Source of the DNA: Spirochaetota bacterium
GTDB lineage: Bacteria; Spirochaetota; UBA4802; JAGODF01
Assembly: GCA_026419015.1 (NCBI GenBank)
Contig: JAOAAF010000007.1
Coordinates: 305-52,314 of the forward strand
Direction of reading: 5' to 3'
DNA: 52,010 nucleotides
Made by a program: the position numbers and the translations under genes. Below the pieces are notes generated by a model, which was given only the letters and a program-made list of their open reading frames with translations, was not told where the DNA came from and ran no database searches. This document shows, in pieces, positions 26,602 to 35,570 of the stretch (position 1 is its first letter; each line of letters begins with the position of its first letter).

Positions 26602-27537
26602 ATGAGCACAACAACACCACAACGATTTCCACTTGCAGGGCTTTTTGTAATTTTCGCGGTTATGCTCATTGGCTCTTCGTTTATCACCGTGGGCTATTTT
26701 TATTTTGCTGTGCGCGACAGAATTACAACGGCGGTTGAAACCATAAAAAGCGTGGCAATACCATTGTGTGAGTCTCTTGTTGAGTTGGCAGCAATGAGTT
26801 ACAAATTGCGAGATTATTCTTCATTCAAGAGTCTTGTTCACACAAAAATTCATGAGAATATCATCGATGAGGCCTTTTTTGTATTAAAGGACGGAACAAT
26901 TGTTGCGCATTCAAAACGCGGGGTTGAAAATGAACTAAAGGGGAATATTTTATATGATGAATTTGCATATAATATTGATCTTATTTTAGCACCGCTTAGG
27001 GATAATTCGAAAGAAATGCGGATAATTAACTACAATATAATTGGTAAAGAAATACCATTTAAGCGGTACCAACGAATATTTTTGAAACATAAAATATATC
27101 GCGATATCGATTCGACGGGATGGTTGGTGACGAAGGCGGTGTTTATAGCGCAAAAAGGGAAAGAAGAACCTATCGGAACGGTGAATTTCCTGATAAGCAA
27201 AGAACGAATTTATAAAGAAATTTTTATTGTCGCGGATCATTCCAAAATGCTTATGGGAGCGTTGAGCATACTCTCGTTTATCGGTGCGTTAATTATATCT
27301 CTCTACATGTATGTGAAATATAGAAAATTAAAATTGTTCGTGGCAGATAAAAAAATAGATGATAAGATACCCCAAAAAGTAGAGGAAGTTGTTGCTTTTC
27401 CGCTTGATGAAAGTATTCTTGATGTATCATTTTCTGAAGAAAAAAACCGTGGTTTTGAGGAAAAGCCAATTAATATCGCAAAACCAATAAGGGATGCAAT
27501 TCCCGTGCGGAAACGCGCTTTTGGAGTACGGCAATGA
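26602..27537 (+). CDS. Two-TM membrane sensor-like protein lacking an output domain
   Basis: 311 residues from ATG 26602 (TTG 26599 is adjacent). TM1 about 11-37, an extracytoplasmic domain of about 190 residues resembling a single Cache/dCache-like module (EAFFVLKDGTIVAHSKRGVENELKGNILYDEFAY), TM2 about 213-236, and a short charged cytoplasmic tail. No kinase, HAMP, GGDEF or MCP domain follows, so output must pass through a partner. The next gene, a STAS protein, overlaps by ATGA and is the obvious candidate. Family unknown beyond the Cache-like inference. Confidence 0.75.
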   Translation: MSTTTPQRFPLAGLFVIFAVMLIGSSFITVGYFYFAVRDRITTAVETIKSVAIPLCESLVELAAMSYKLRDYSSFKSLVHTKIHENIIDEAFFVLKDGTIVAHSKRGVENELKGNILYDEFAYNIDLILAPLRDNSKEMRIINYNIIGKEIPFKRYQRIFLKHKIYRDIDSTGWLVTKAVFIAQKGKEEPIGTVNFLISKERIYKEIFIVADHSKMLMGALSILSFIGALIISLYMYVKYRKLKLFVADKKIDDKIPQKVEEVVAFPLDESILDVSFSEEKNRGFEEKPINIAKPIRDAIPVRKRAFGVRQ

Positions 27538-28217
27538 TTCTTATTGATCATCAAGACATATCAGGGGGAAAAATTGCTCAGCTCACACTCCGCGGAAAGT
27601 TAGATACAGAAACTGCGGGGGATTTTGAATCGTTTGTTGCAGAACTGATCCGCAAAGGGCGCCGCTATTTTCTTATAAATATCGAGGAACTTGATTATTG
27701 TAGCTCTGCGGGAATTGGACTTTTGTTGTATTTGCAAAAGAAGGTAATCTCACATGGGGGATTGATAACAATTTCTGGCGCTTCGGATGAATTCATTACC
27801 ATTTTTTCGATATTTGGGCTCGATCGGATCATTGCGCTAACGGAAAACCCACAAGAGGGGATTTCGCTTCTTGAAAAAAATATTCAATTTAATCGAAGCA
27901 GCGGAAAGGAGAAGATGAATTTCCCTTCCTCCATAGATGGAATTCCGAGAAAAGTAGAAGTATATGAAATAAAAGATGAAGAGGAAAGTAAACTCTACAA
28001 TGAGCAGAGAGGAGATTACAATGGAAGAACACCTGTGGAACTCAAAGAAGTTGTTGTCGATGTTGAGCAGAAAGGAAGCGTCGATTTTGCTTCCCCCTTG
28101 ATTGTTGAGTGTGCCGAATGCGGTACCTTCACAAGAGTTGTGCGAAGCGGAGCATATCTTTGCCCTGAATGCCATGCGGAGTTTACTGTGGAAAAAGATC
28201 AGACGATTATTTTTTAA
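27534..28217 (+). CDS. STAS-domain protein (anti-sigma antagonist-like) with C-terminal zinc ribbon
   Basis: 227 residues. The N-terminal STAS domain (about 1-115) has LRGKLDTETAGDFESFV and LDYCSSAGIGLLLYLQK, where S57/S58 is the site phosphorylated in SpoIIAA-type proteins. A linker of about 65 residues leads to a zinc ribbon (CAECG to CPECHAEF, two CxxC pairs, about 188-213). STAS proteins relay partner-switching signals; the fused zinc ribbon is uncommon and could bind protein or nucleic acid. The ATGA overlap with the sensor gene indicates a dedicated two-protein signalling unit. Confidence 0.85.
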   Translation: MILIDHQDISGGKIAQLTLRGKLDTETAGDFESFVAELIRKGRRYFLINIEELDYCSSAGIGLLLYLQKKVISHGGLITISGASDEFITIFSIFGLDRIIALTENPQEGISLLEKNIQFNRSSGKEKMNFPSSIDGIPRKVEVYEIKDEEESKLYNEQRGDYNGRTPVELKEVVVDVEQKGSVDFASPLIVECAECGTFTRVVRSGAYLCPECHAEFTVEKDQTIIF

Positions 28218-28243
28218 TTATTTTAAGTAAAACAAAAATTAAT

Positions 28244-28273
28244 TTGACGTTAATCGGTTTACAGTGATACATT
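28244..28273 (+). promoter_or_regulatory. Candidate promoter for the charged coiled-coil gene
   Basis: TTGACG (28244-28249), an 18-nt spacer and TACATT (28268-28273), about 44 nt before the start. The spacing is one base long and the -10 is a 4/6 match. Confidence 0.35.
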
Positions 28274-28316
28274 AACAGCAAAGGGAAGTAATTGATTTTA
28301 TGTTAAGAGGGATATT

Positions 28317-28883
28317 ATGAAAGTGGTACACGTTTTAAAAAAAATTGAAAGCATCGATGAAGATATTCGCGAACTTCGAAAGCTTGAAAAATCGCTGGCG
28401 AAAAACAAATCATTTACCACGCCAATTTATATGTCAATAGAGAAGCAAATTAACATACTTTTAGGTGAGAAAATAAAGCTTATGGAATTGAAGATAGCAA
28501 ATCCACCAAAAGAATTTGCAGAGGAAGTAGAAGCAGAAACCCCATTGATTGGATTTCAGGAGGAAAAGAAGTCGACCAATGAAAAAAAACAAAAAGATTT
28601 ACAGTTAAAAGAAAAAAAAGTAAAGCAAAGAGGGAAAGTCGAGAAGGAAAAAGAGATTTCAGAAGAGTCGATACCCTTAGTCACGCAGGATTTTATTGAC
28701 CAGAAGATGAAAACCATTGAAGAATCGATTAAAAAAGAAAAAGAAGAGCCTGAAGGTGGCGATGTGCATATAAAGCTTCTTGATATTGCACTTGAAAAAG
28801 GCAGTATCAGCAAAAATGATATCGAAAATGAAAAAAAGAAAGTACGTTTTTTCAAAGATAATTTTCCTGGTGGGGAATATTGA
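28317..28883 (+). CDS. Highly charged coiled-coil protein of unknown function
   Basis: 188 residues, good ribosome site (aagaggg). Two predicted helices at the N-terminus (about 1-66, KKIESIDEDIRELRKLEKSLA), then an extremely Lys/Glu-rich low-complexity segment (about 80-150) and a short ordered tail (DVHIKLLDIALEKGSISKNDIENEKKK). No signal peptide or known domain is recognised. The gene stands alone, 20 bp from the convergent adenylate cyclase. Function unknown. Confidence 0.75.
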   Translation: MKVVHVLKKIESIDEDIRELRKLEKSLAKNKSFTTPIYMSIEKQINILLGEKIKLMELKIANPPKEFAEEVEAETPLIGFQEEKKSTNEKKQKDLQLKEKKVKQRGKVEKEKEISEESIPLVTQDFIDQKMKTIEESIKKEKEEPEGGDVHIKLLDIALEKGSISKNDIENEKKKVRFFKDNFPGGEY

Positions 28884-28903
28884 AACTGAAAATTATTCCA
28901 CGT

Positions 28904-31690
28904 TTATAAGTTCAATTGCGTTTGAGAAAAGCATTTCTCAAGAATGTATTCAACTTTAAATTTTTCAAAAAAGTATTGTGTGCTTGTTGTAGGAGGGATC
29001 TCAGTCCCTCTGAATGCAATCTCGCGTATAAGGGGATAAATGACAAATCTTTCCTTTTGTAATTCTAAGATTTTTTTCGCAACAAGAGATATTTCTTTTA
29101 ATATATATGGACCGCATGTGTGTTTTCCTGGAAGTGTAAATTGATAACGTAAAGGTTCTCCTTTTTTTTGATATACAACCAAACTGATTTGATCATCGGT
29201 TTCAAATTTTCCAATAAATTCTGCTTCGATGAGTTTTGTAATATCAGTGAAATTCGCATTTTCAAATTTATCTGTTTTTAGCTTAATAATTTTAAAATTG
29301 TCTTTTATAAGAATATCCCTTCCATGGGCCTTATTGATGGTAAGGCTAATTTTGTTGCAAAAATTGAAAAGGTTGAGCAAGCAAATGTCTTTATATTTTA
29401 TTGATTTGGTGCAAAAAAAGAGATTTCCTTTTTCATTTATAATATAAAATGAGATTGCCTGTGATGTTTCTTCTACTATAATTGTAAGTGCAAAAGGTTT
29501 GTAGTGTTGATATGTTGTTTGCAAAGTATTTAATCGTTGATCGTCACCATAAAAACGGTATGATATTTCAGCTTTTGGTTTTAGCGAAATAGAAGTGAGA
29601 AGTGCGGGAATAGAATTGAAGGATTCATAATTTATTGAGTTCCCGTCTTTTGTAAAAAGATAGTATCTGTTTCCAAATCGCGTAATAAAGCGGGTGTCGG
29701 ATTTCGAGCAATGTTCAATGAGATGATTGTAAGCGTCTTTGAAAGTTGCAATTATGTTTTTATAAAACTTTTTATAGGTTTCAGGTGAACAAATGAGTAA
29801 ATAATCATCAAAAGATTTATTAATTTTCATCGCATCTGAAAGGATTGTTTTTAATATATTTGGAAAATCTTGTTCCGAGTTATATTCTTTTAAAAATGAT
29901 TCACCCCAGCTCGTAACATAGAGGTGGTGTATTGTTTTTATTTCATCAGCATTTTCGATGTTGAAATTGATAATTAGCATGTTTACAAGATTAAAAGCTT
30001 CAGAGAGGTAATATTCATTTTTAATTTTTATTTTTTCGTTGGTAAAAAACGTCGAAATTAAATTGAGCAGTTCTATTACCGCATTTTGGTTTATGCGATG
30101 GTAACCGGATTGAAGGTTTAACCGGGTATATGAAGGAATGTAGATTCTGTTGAGCGCAGCCCATGCCAGAAGTTTAAGTAAGTTTGAATCTGTTTTAATC
30201 GTAGTAGCTACGAACGTATCGGATTCGCTTCGATCTCGCTTATAAAGTCTCCATTCAGGATTTTGGACACCATGGTTTAATGGTTCAATGTATAGGATTG
30301 GTTCGCCTGGGGTATCTTTAAAAGTGATATGGTGATCGATTTTGTCTTTCTCTCGCCGAAAGTGTGTTTTTATTTTTCGCGATAAGAGCATAAAATCCGA
30401 TTCCGAAATTTTTGTTTGAAGGTTCAATTGTGGGAGCTGTTGCGAAATATTTTGATAACTCAAAATCATAAATCGGGTAACTCTATCCCAGAATTCCATT
30501 ATTTTATTGAAATCCCAGTTATCAAAATTATCGAGATCTTTGATTTCTTTCATTGTCCATTTCCACTCTTTCGCATAGGAAAGCATTACTTTCACTTTAT
30601 ATGGGATATTTTTGGGATCTTTCACCCCAGCGTATTTTGAAATTTGTGGGTCTGCTTTTAAGTAGAGGTTAATTTTTAAAATATCAAGCAATGAAGGTTC
30701 GGAAATTGTTTTTGAATAATAGTCGTAGACTTCTCGAAACATGAAAAGATAGGAGTCCAATATCGTATCATCTATTTTCCCATCGAGTACATTTATTTTG
30801 ATTTTTTGAGAGAGAAGCGATGATCCTCCGCCAAAGAGGTATTTTTCAAGAACCCCAAGTTTGATTATCGATTTAAAAGGATTTCCCAACGATTTTATTA
30901 TTTGGAAAAGAGCTGATCCAAGAAAATCTTCTTTTGATATTTCATAAAGATTACCTAAATCGATGAAATCGTTTTCTTTCATCTCGGGAGGAAGTTGTGC
31001 ATATAATTTGTCGTATTCCGCATTTGTATTGTAAGGAACTACCCACCAGAATGGTATTTTCCCCGCAATAATTATTGAACTTCGAAAGAATTCGTCTTTC
31101 AATACAGCACCAATGGTGGTACCGAATGCTTCTTCTTCGTCTTCGGCAAAAATGTTATTGCGTATGCTTTCAATGTCATTTACAAAAAGGTGAACTGGTA
31201 CTTCGAGTTCGCTTGTTGCCCACTTTTGAATTGCTTCTACTTTTTGGGTAAATAGCAAAAGTTGCTGTGAACTAGTGCTGGATTTATCAATACATACCCA
31301 ATAATCGAAATCGGATTTTTTATTGTATGCAACAGTGCCAATGCTGCCCATCACCGCGAGCATTTGAATAAATGGGTGACGAGTATCAATCTCAACTTTC
31401 ACGGTAGGATATTTTGCTTTTATAAACTTTTTTGTCTCATCATCGGGGGTATAACCGACAATGCCTATAGGAACATCTCCTTCAATGTAACCGGGTAACT
31501 TTTTATGATTTATACTTAAAAGAAATGGGATAGCATTTACGATTCTTTTTACATTAATATTCGGCAATAATTCTTGAAATCTCTGGAATTTCAAAGAATT
31601 GAAATGCAAAAATTTTGATTTATTTTCTTGTATGATTTGTAAGACGTCCATTGAAATAAAATTATCAAATATTAATGAGTTTATGTACAT
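28904..31690 (-). CDS. cyaA: Class I-type adenylate cyclase
   Basis: 928 residues, similar in size to the enterobacterial CyaA. The N-terminal nucleotidyltransferase-like catalytic core has GSIGTVAYNKKSDFDYWVCID (G115-S116, metal-binding D127 and D129), the class I signature, followed by LLLFTQKVEAIQKWA and GKIPFWWVVPYN as in CyaA. The remainder lacks an obvious known regulatory domain, and the EIIA-Glc contact region cannot be judged. It makes cAMP, probably sensed by the double CNB protein at 37596-38990. The start is uncertain: Met14 (31651) is the alternative and neither has a clear ribosome site. Confidence 0.85.
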   Translation of the reverse strand: MYINSLIFDNFISMDVLQIIQENKSKFLHFNSLKFQRFQELLPNINVKRIVNAIPFLLSINHKKLPGYIEGDVPIGIVGYTPDDETKKFIKAKYPTVKVEIDTRHPFIQMLAVMGSIGTVAYNKKSDFDYWVCIDKSSTSSQQLLLFTQKVEAIQKWATSELEVPVHLFVNDIESIRNNIFAEDEEEAFGTTIGAVLKDEFFRSSIIIAGKIPFWWVVPYNTNAEYDKLYAQLPPEMKENDFIDLGNLYEISKEDFLGSALFQIIKSLGNPFKSIIKLGVLEKYLFGGGSSLLSQKIKINVLDGKIDDTILDSYLFMFREVYDYYSKTISEPSLLDILKINLYLKADPQISKYAGVKDPKNIPYKVKVMLSYAKEWKWTMKEIKDLDNFDNWDFNKIMEFWDRVTRFMILSYQNISQQLPQLNLQTKISESDFMLLSRKIKTHFRREKDKIDHHITFKDTPGEPILYIEPLNHGVQNPEWRLYKRDRSESDTFVATTIKTDSNLLKLLAWAALNRIYIPSYTRLNLQSGYHRINQNAVIELLNLISTFFTNEKIKIKNEYYLSEAFNLVNMLIINFNIENADEIKTIHHLYVTSWGESFLKEYNSEQDFPNILKTILSDAMKINKSFDDYLLICSPETYKKFYKNIIATFKDAYNHLIEHCSKSDTRFITRFGNRYYLFTKDGNSINYESFNSIPALLTSISLKPKAEISYRFYGDDQRLNTLQTTYQHYKPFALTIIVEETSQAISFYIINEKGNLFFCTKSIKYKDICLLNLFNFCNKISLTINKAHGRDILIKDNFKIIKLKTDKFENANFTDITKLIEAEFIGKFETDDQISLVVYQKKGEPLRYQFTLPGKHTCGPYILKEISLVAKKILELQKERFVIYPLIREIAFRGTEIPPTTSTQYFFEKFKVEYILEKCFSQTQLNL

Positions 31691-31855
31691 TATTTAGAAT
31701 TAACGGATAATTTTGCAATAAAAAAGAAAATTTGGAGCATATTTTATATTTTATTTTGCTTTGTATGAGAGCTGTAGGCTACTATTTTTGTTAAAATTAG
31801 AATGCATTTAAAATCGTATTCTTAACAATTTGTAAAGACTCTTAAACACAAGGTG

Positions 31856-32869
31856 TTATTGAGATATTCGATTAAGATATGGTATGGGATCGACAAACTC
31901 TGTTCCAATTTGAACTTGGTAAAAACACTGATGCCGGGATGATTTACCCGTTTTTCCGACATATCCTATTATTTCCCCTTTTGAAACTTTATCACCTACT
32001 TCAACCGTAACCCGCTGGCAATGGGAATAGTGGGTCATAAATCCGTATTTATGATTTATAGAAACCGTGAGACCTAAAACCGGATCCCATCGAACATCAG
32101 TTACTTTGCCGGGTGCAGTTGCCCTAATTTCAGTTCCAGGAAATGCTGCAATGTCAATTCCAGGGTGAAATTCATTGCGGAAATTTAATGGAGAAGATCT
32201 CATACCGAAACGGGATATGATGTATCCATCCACTGGCCACGAAGAAGGTGTATTGTTAAGAATTTTTTTCCGCGTTTCAAGAAAGATTTTTATTTTTTTC
32301 AGAACATCTTTTGTTATTTTAAGTTCTCGTTCAATTTCTTCGATATTGAGAATCTCAATTGGCGGCGAGTTGGGATCTTCTATTTCATGTGGTGGTGAAG
32401 AGAGAGGATTGCCTCCTTTTGCCCAGAGGGAGTCGACATTGTTTTCTGGGGTTAAAGAATAGAGATAGGTGATTTCTGGTTTAAATTTTTGGAATATTTC
32501 ATATAATTTGTTTATCTCTTCGCGATATTTTTGAATTTGAATTTTGGAATTCGATTTATACATTTTTAACTTTGATACTTCCTTTACAGTAGACGTATGT
32601 TTCACAATCGCGATGGAAGTAATGGTGATTGAAAAAATTAATGTGACAAGTATAAAAGAGATGGTAAATTTCGTTACATGAAAATTAACGATTTTCTTTT
32701 CGGAATGGGGGATGAACATGATGGTGATTCGTTCATTCCCCTTTTTTTTAAATGATTCCCATAGAAGGAACAGTTTTCTTCTCTTTTCGTCAAAATGACG
32801 GTGAAGAAAATCGAGTATATTCGCTTGAAGATCTTTTAGATTCGATTCTTTAAATGGATTTAGTGCCAT
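31856..32869 (-). CDS. Membrane-anchored M23/LytM-like protein, probably catalytically inactive
   Basis: 337 residues: cytoplasmic segment of about 66 residues including RITIMFIPHSEKKIVNFHV, one TM helix (67-89), a coiled coil (about 95-130 and 175-205), then a LytM domain (about 210-325). The first metal motif HPGID (H235, D239) and a YSH histidine (283) are kept, but the canonical HxHxE is replaced by Gln and Phe (positions 314 and 316, SRHQCFYQVQ), so both C-terminal histidines are missing. It is likely a non-enzymatic activator or scaffold like EnvC/NlpD. It lies 165 bp upstream of cyaA on the same strand. Confidence 0.85.
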   Translation of the reverse strand: MALNPFKESNLKDLQANILDFLHRHFDEKRRKLFLLWESFKKKGNERITIMFIPHSEKKIVNFHVTKFTISFILVTLIFSITITSIAIVKHTSTVKEVSKLKMYKSNSKIQIQKYREEINKLYEIFQKFKPEITYLYSLTPENNVDSLWAKGGNPLSSPPHEIEDPNSPPIEILNIEEIERELKITKDVLKKIKIFLETRKKILNNTPSSWPVDGYIISRFGMRSSPLNFRNEFHPGIDIAAFPGTEIRATAPGKVTDVRWDPVLGLTVSINHKYGFMTHYSHCQRVTVEVGDKVSKGEIIGYVGKTGKSSRHQCFYQVQIGTEFVDPIPYLNRISQ

Positions 32870-33296
32870 TTTCTCATCAACCGCGTATTTACAGAATCAC
32901 ACTGCATCCGATTTATAAATGTATTTTCCCCCAAGTGCACAATTATTCTCACCTTACGAATTACCCCAACGATTTATTATAAATGTATATATTTTATCTT
33001 ACATCAATATTTTCGGATTTTATAATAGCGTCAATAATTTTTTTATTGGTTAAATCGCTGTAATGTATTGTGGATTACGTGAAACCGCAAATGGTATTAT
33101 TGGGAATCTATTATGAAATAATTTTATAATAAGTGGTTGACATTAAATGTGAGCATTGGGGGCATATTATTTGTATGGATCGGATATGTAAATATTATCG
33201 AAATAAGTATATGACAGAAAAAATAAAAGTTTTCTTGAAAAATGAGCGGTATGGGGTTGGGGTTTTTTATCGATTTAATAAAGCATGGTGGGAATT
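32870..33296. other. 427-bp gene-free divergent region
   Basis: Very AT-rich, with no ORF of note on either strand. It holds the minus-strand promoter candidate at 33006-33034. A TTGACA at 33137-33142 has no -10 at proper spacing (TATTAT is 22 nt away), so no plus-strand promoter is called for the acyl-CoA synthetase genes. Confidence 0.55.
33006..33034 (-). promoter_or_regulatory. Candidate minus-strand promoter for the LytM-like gene
   Basis: TTGACG (33034-33029), a 17-nt spacer and AATATT (33011-33006, 4/6 match), about 137 nt before the ATG at 32869. Confidence 0.3.
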
Positions 33297-34769
33297 ATGA
33301 AGGATCTTACAAAACTTTTCTATCCTACGTCTGTAGCGGTAATCGGTGCATCGGAACATATCCTTAAATGGGGGTCTATCATCATTTCAAATATTATGGC
33401 TGGCGGTTTTCAAGGCGAAGTATATCCTGTAACAACGAGCAGTGAATTGGTATATGGGAAGAAAGCGTATAAAACAATAGCGGAAATTGGCAAGCCAGTT
33501 GACTTGGTGGTTATTACCATTCCAGCCCATTCGGTGCAAAGCGTCATCGAACAATGTGCCTCTGTGGGAATAAAAAATGCGGTGATTGTGTCATCGGGTT
33601 TTAGCGAAACAAATGAAGAGGGGAAAAAGTTAGAAAGGCAATTAGCAGAATTTGCGCATGCAAAAGGAATGAACATTGTAGGTCCCAACACGATGGGGAT
33701 GGCAAATTTTAAAATCAATCTCCATGCGATGTTTTCACACGTACGCCTTTTTGCAGGTGGGATTTCTCTTATGGCACAAAGCGGTAATGTTGGGAATCAA
33801 ATTATGTATTGGGCAGAACAACAGCACATTGGTCTTAGTAAATTTGTTGGTTCTGGAAATGAAGCTGTTTTGCGCTGTGAGGATTATCTTGATTATTTTT
33901 ATCAGGATGAGGATACATCTGTCATCATTATGTATGTTGAGGGGGTAGATGATGGAAGGTCGTTTATGGAAGCGGCTCGAAAAACAACTGCTAAAAAACC
34001 AGTGGTGCTTTTGAAAGGTGGGAGAACAAGTATTGGTTCAAAAGCAGCGATGTCGCATACTGGAGCCTTAGCGGGGAGCATCCAGATTTTTCGTTCAGCA
34101 ATGGCACAGTGCGGAGTGTGTATGGTGGATACGCAATCGGAGCTTCTTACGTTGGCTGCTGCTTTTGATTCGATGCCATTGCCAAAAGGGAATCGTGTTG
34201 GAGTAGTCACATTAGGTGGCGGATGGGGGGTAATTACCGCAGATGAATGCGAAGAACACGGATTGTTGCTTCCACCGCTTTCAAGGGAATTAATGGCGAA
34301 GCTTGATGAGCGATTGCCGCATTTTTGGAGCAAAGGGAACCCTGTGGATTTGGTTGGCCAGCCCGATCCGCAGTTGTATAAAGATTCTGTTGAAATAATG
34401 GCTAGCTCTGATCTATACGATGCAATTATTGTATTGGGCATTATTAATTCGTTTAAATCGGTATTGCGGTTATATGAAGCTGCTATTCGGCTTGGGAAAG
34501 AAGTGAAAATGGATTTTGTGGAAATGGATAAACACCTCGATGGAATGCAATCTGCCTTTCTCGATAACATTGCAGAACTTATGGAAAAATACGAAAAGCC
34601 AATTTATCCCGTTGCACTTATTTCTCCCCCAGACCAGCCCGTGATCCATCGTTCTGAGAAGAAAGGGAAATACAGCGCAATGATTTTTAAAACACCAGAA
34701 GAAGCGGTAAAATGCTTGGCAAAGCAATTTCGTTATGCCGCATATTTAAAAAAATTAGGGAGGCTATGA
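33297..34769 (+). CDS. ADP-forming acyl-CoA (acetate-CoA) ligase, alpha subunit
   Basis: 490 residues from ATG 33297 (ggtggga upstream; ATG 33285 has no ribosome site). A CoA-binding domain (FYPTSVAVIGASEHILKWGS), two succinyl-CoA-ligase-like domains and phospho-acceptor His in MSHTGALAG. It couples acyl-CoA hydrolysis to ATP synthesis together with the beta subunit encoded next, as in archaeal and fermentative ADP-forming acetyl-CoA synthetases. In most bacteria alpha and beta are fused; here they are separate genes. This is a substrate-level energy gene suited to fermentation. Confidence 0.92.
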   Translation: MKDLTKLFYPTSVAVIGASEHILKWGSIIISNIMAGGFQGEVYPVTTSSELVYGKKAYKTIAEIGKPVDLVVITIPAHSVQSVIEQCASVGIKNAVIVSSGFSETNEEGKKLERQLAEFAHAKGMNIVGPNTMGMANFKINLHAMFSHVRLFAGGISLMAQSGNVGNQIMYWAEQQHIGLSKFVGSGNEAVLRCEDYLDYFYQDEDTSVIIMYVEGVDDGRSFMEAARKTTAKKPVVLLKGGRTSIGSKAAMSHTGALAGSIQIFRSAMAQCGVCMVDTQSELLTLAAAFDSMPLPKGNRVGVVTLGGGWGVITADECEEHGLLLPPLSRELMAKLDERLPHFWSKGNPVDLVGQPDPQLYKDSVEIMASSDLYDAIIVLGIINSFKSVLRLYEAAIRLGKEVKMDFVEMDKHLDGMQSAFLDNIAELMEKYEKPIYPVALISPPDQPVIHRSEKKGKYSAMIFKTPEEAVKCLAKQFRYAAYLKKLGRL

Positions 34770-35449
34770 TGAAAGAAATTATTATGAATGCAATTCAGAA
34801 AAAACAAAAGGCTCTTTCTGAATACGATTCGAAGCGCGTGCTATCCGATGTGGGTGTAACAATCACGAAAGAAATCCTTGTAAAGACCAAGGATGAAGCA
34901 TTAAAGGCTGCACGTGAAATAGGTTTTCCAGTTGCGCTGAAGGGATGTTCGGCCGAACTGATGCACAAAACCGAATATGGGATGGTGAAGATAAATCTTC
35001 ATACGGATGAAGAAGTCGAGCGAGCGTTTGATGAGCTTGTGAGCAAGGGAATGGAACTCGATGGCATATTGGTTCAGGAGATGGTAGATGGAGATCGACA
35101 ATTCGTGATTGGTCTTACCAGAGATGCGCAATTTGGTCCGTGTGTAATGTTCGGTCTGGGAGGAATTTTTACTGAGGTTCTTCATGATGTGAGCTTTCGC
35201 GTTGCTCCGATTACAATGGATGATGCATTGGAGATGATCGAAGAAATACGCGCCAAGGAAATTTTGGGTCCTTTTAGAGGAAGTCCTGCAGTTAATAAAG
35301 AAATGCTCGCAAAGGCTTTGGTGGGAGTAGGGAATTTAGGGGTAAAATATGACGAAATCGCCGAAATTGATATTAATCCCCTCATTGTTTGTGGCAATCG
35401 ACCCATTGCAGTAGATGCATTAGTGGTATTAAAACAATTGCCAAAGTGA
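34769..35449 (+). CDS. ADP-forming acyl-CoA ligase, beta subunit (ATP-grasp)
   Basis: 226 residues from ATG 34769 (agggagg 5 nt upstream; it overlaps the alpha stop by one base as TGATG). ATP-grasp_5 domain: LSEYDSKRVLSDVGVTITKE, FPVALKGCSAELMHKTEYGM, DGILVQEMVDGDRQFVIGL, FGLGGIFTEVL and the metal-binding EIDINPLIV. It binds nucleotide and completes the enzyme with the alpha subunit. The overlap suggests fixed stoichiometry by translational coupling. Confidence 0.93.
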   Translation: MKEIIMNAIQKKQKALSEYDSKRVLSDVGVTITKEILVKTKDEALKAAREIGFPVALKGCSAELMHKTEYGMVKINLHTDEEVERAFDELVSKGMELDGILVQEMVDGDRQFVIGLTRDAQFGPCVMFGLGGIFTEVLHDVSFRVAPITMDDALEMIEEIRAKEILGPFRGSPAVNKEMLAKALVGVGNLGVKYDEIAEIDINPLIVCGNRPIAVDALVVLKQLPK

Positions 35450-35509
35450 CAATAATTTTTTTATTGCAAAAAAAAAAGAACCAATTTATGTGTCCATCCC
35501 GTGCGACTA

Positions 35510-35542
35510 AATATTGATGGTTTTTTAAAAGTCATCAGTATT
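35510..35542 (+). promoter_or_regulatory. Hairpin in the leader of the PPi-phosphofructokinase gene
   Basis: A 10-bp stem AATATTGATG/CATCAGTATT (one G-U pair) with a 13-nt loop lies 28 nt before the start codon. It is not followed by a T-run, so it is not a standard terminator. A leader structure or weak regulatory element is possible. Confidence 0.25.
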
Positions 35543-35570
35543 AAAAAATGTTTAAAGAGGTTGTGGCGAG

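Noticed and set aside
33137-33170. TTGACA followed by TATTAT before the acyl-CoA ligase genes
   Set aside because: The spacer is 22 nt, too long for a sigma70 promoter.
33902-34570. 222-residue minus-strand ORF inside the acyl-CoA ligase alpha gene
   Set aside because: It lies wholly within a strongly conserved plus-strand gene; Ser/Pro-rich shadow translation.
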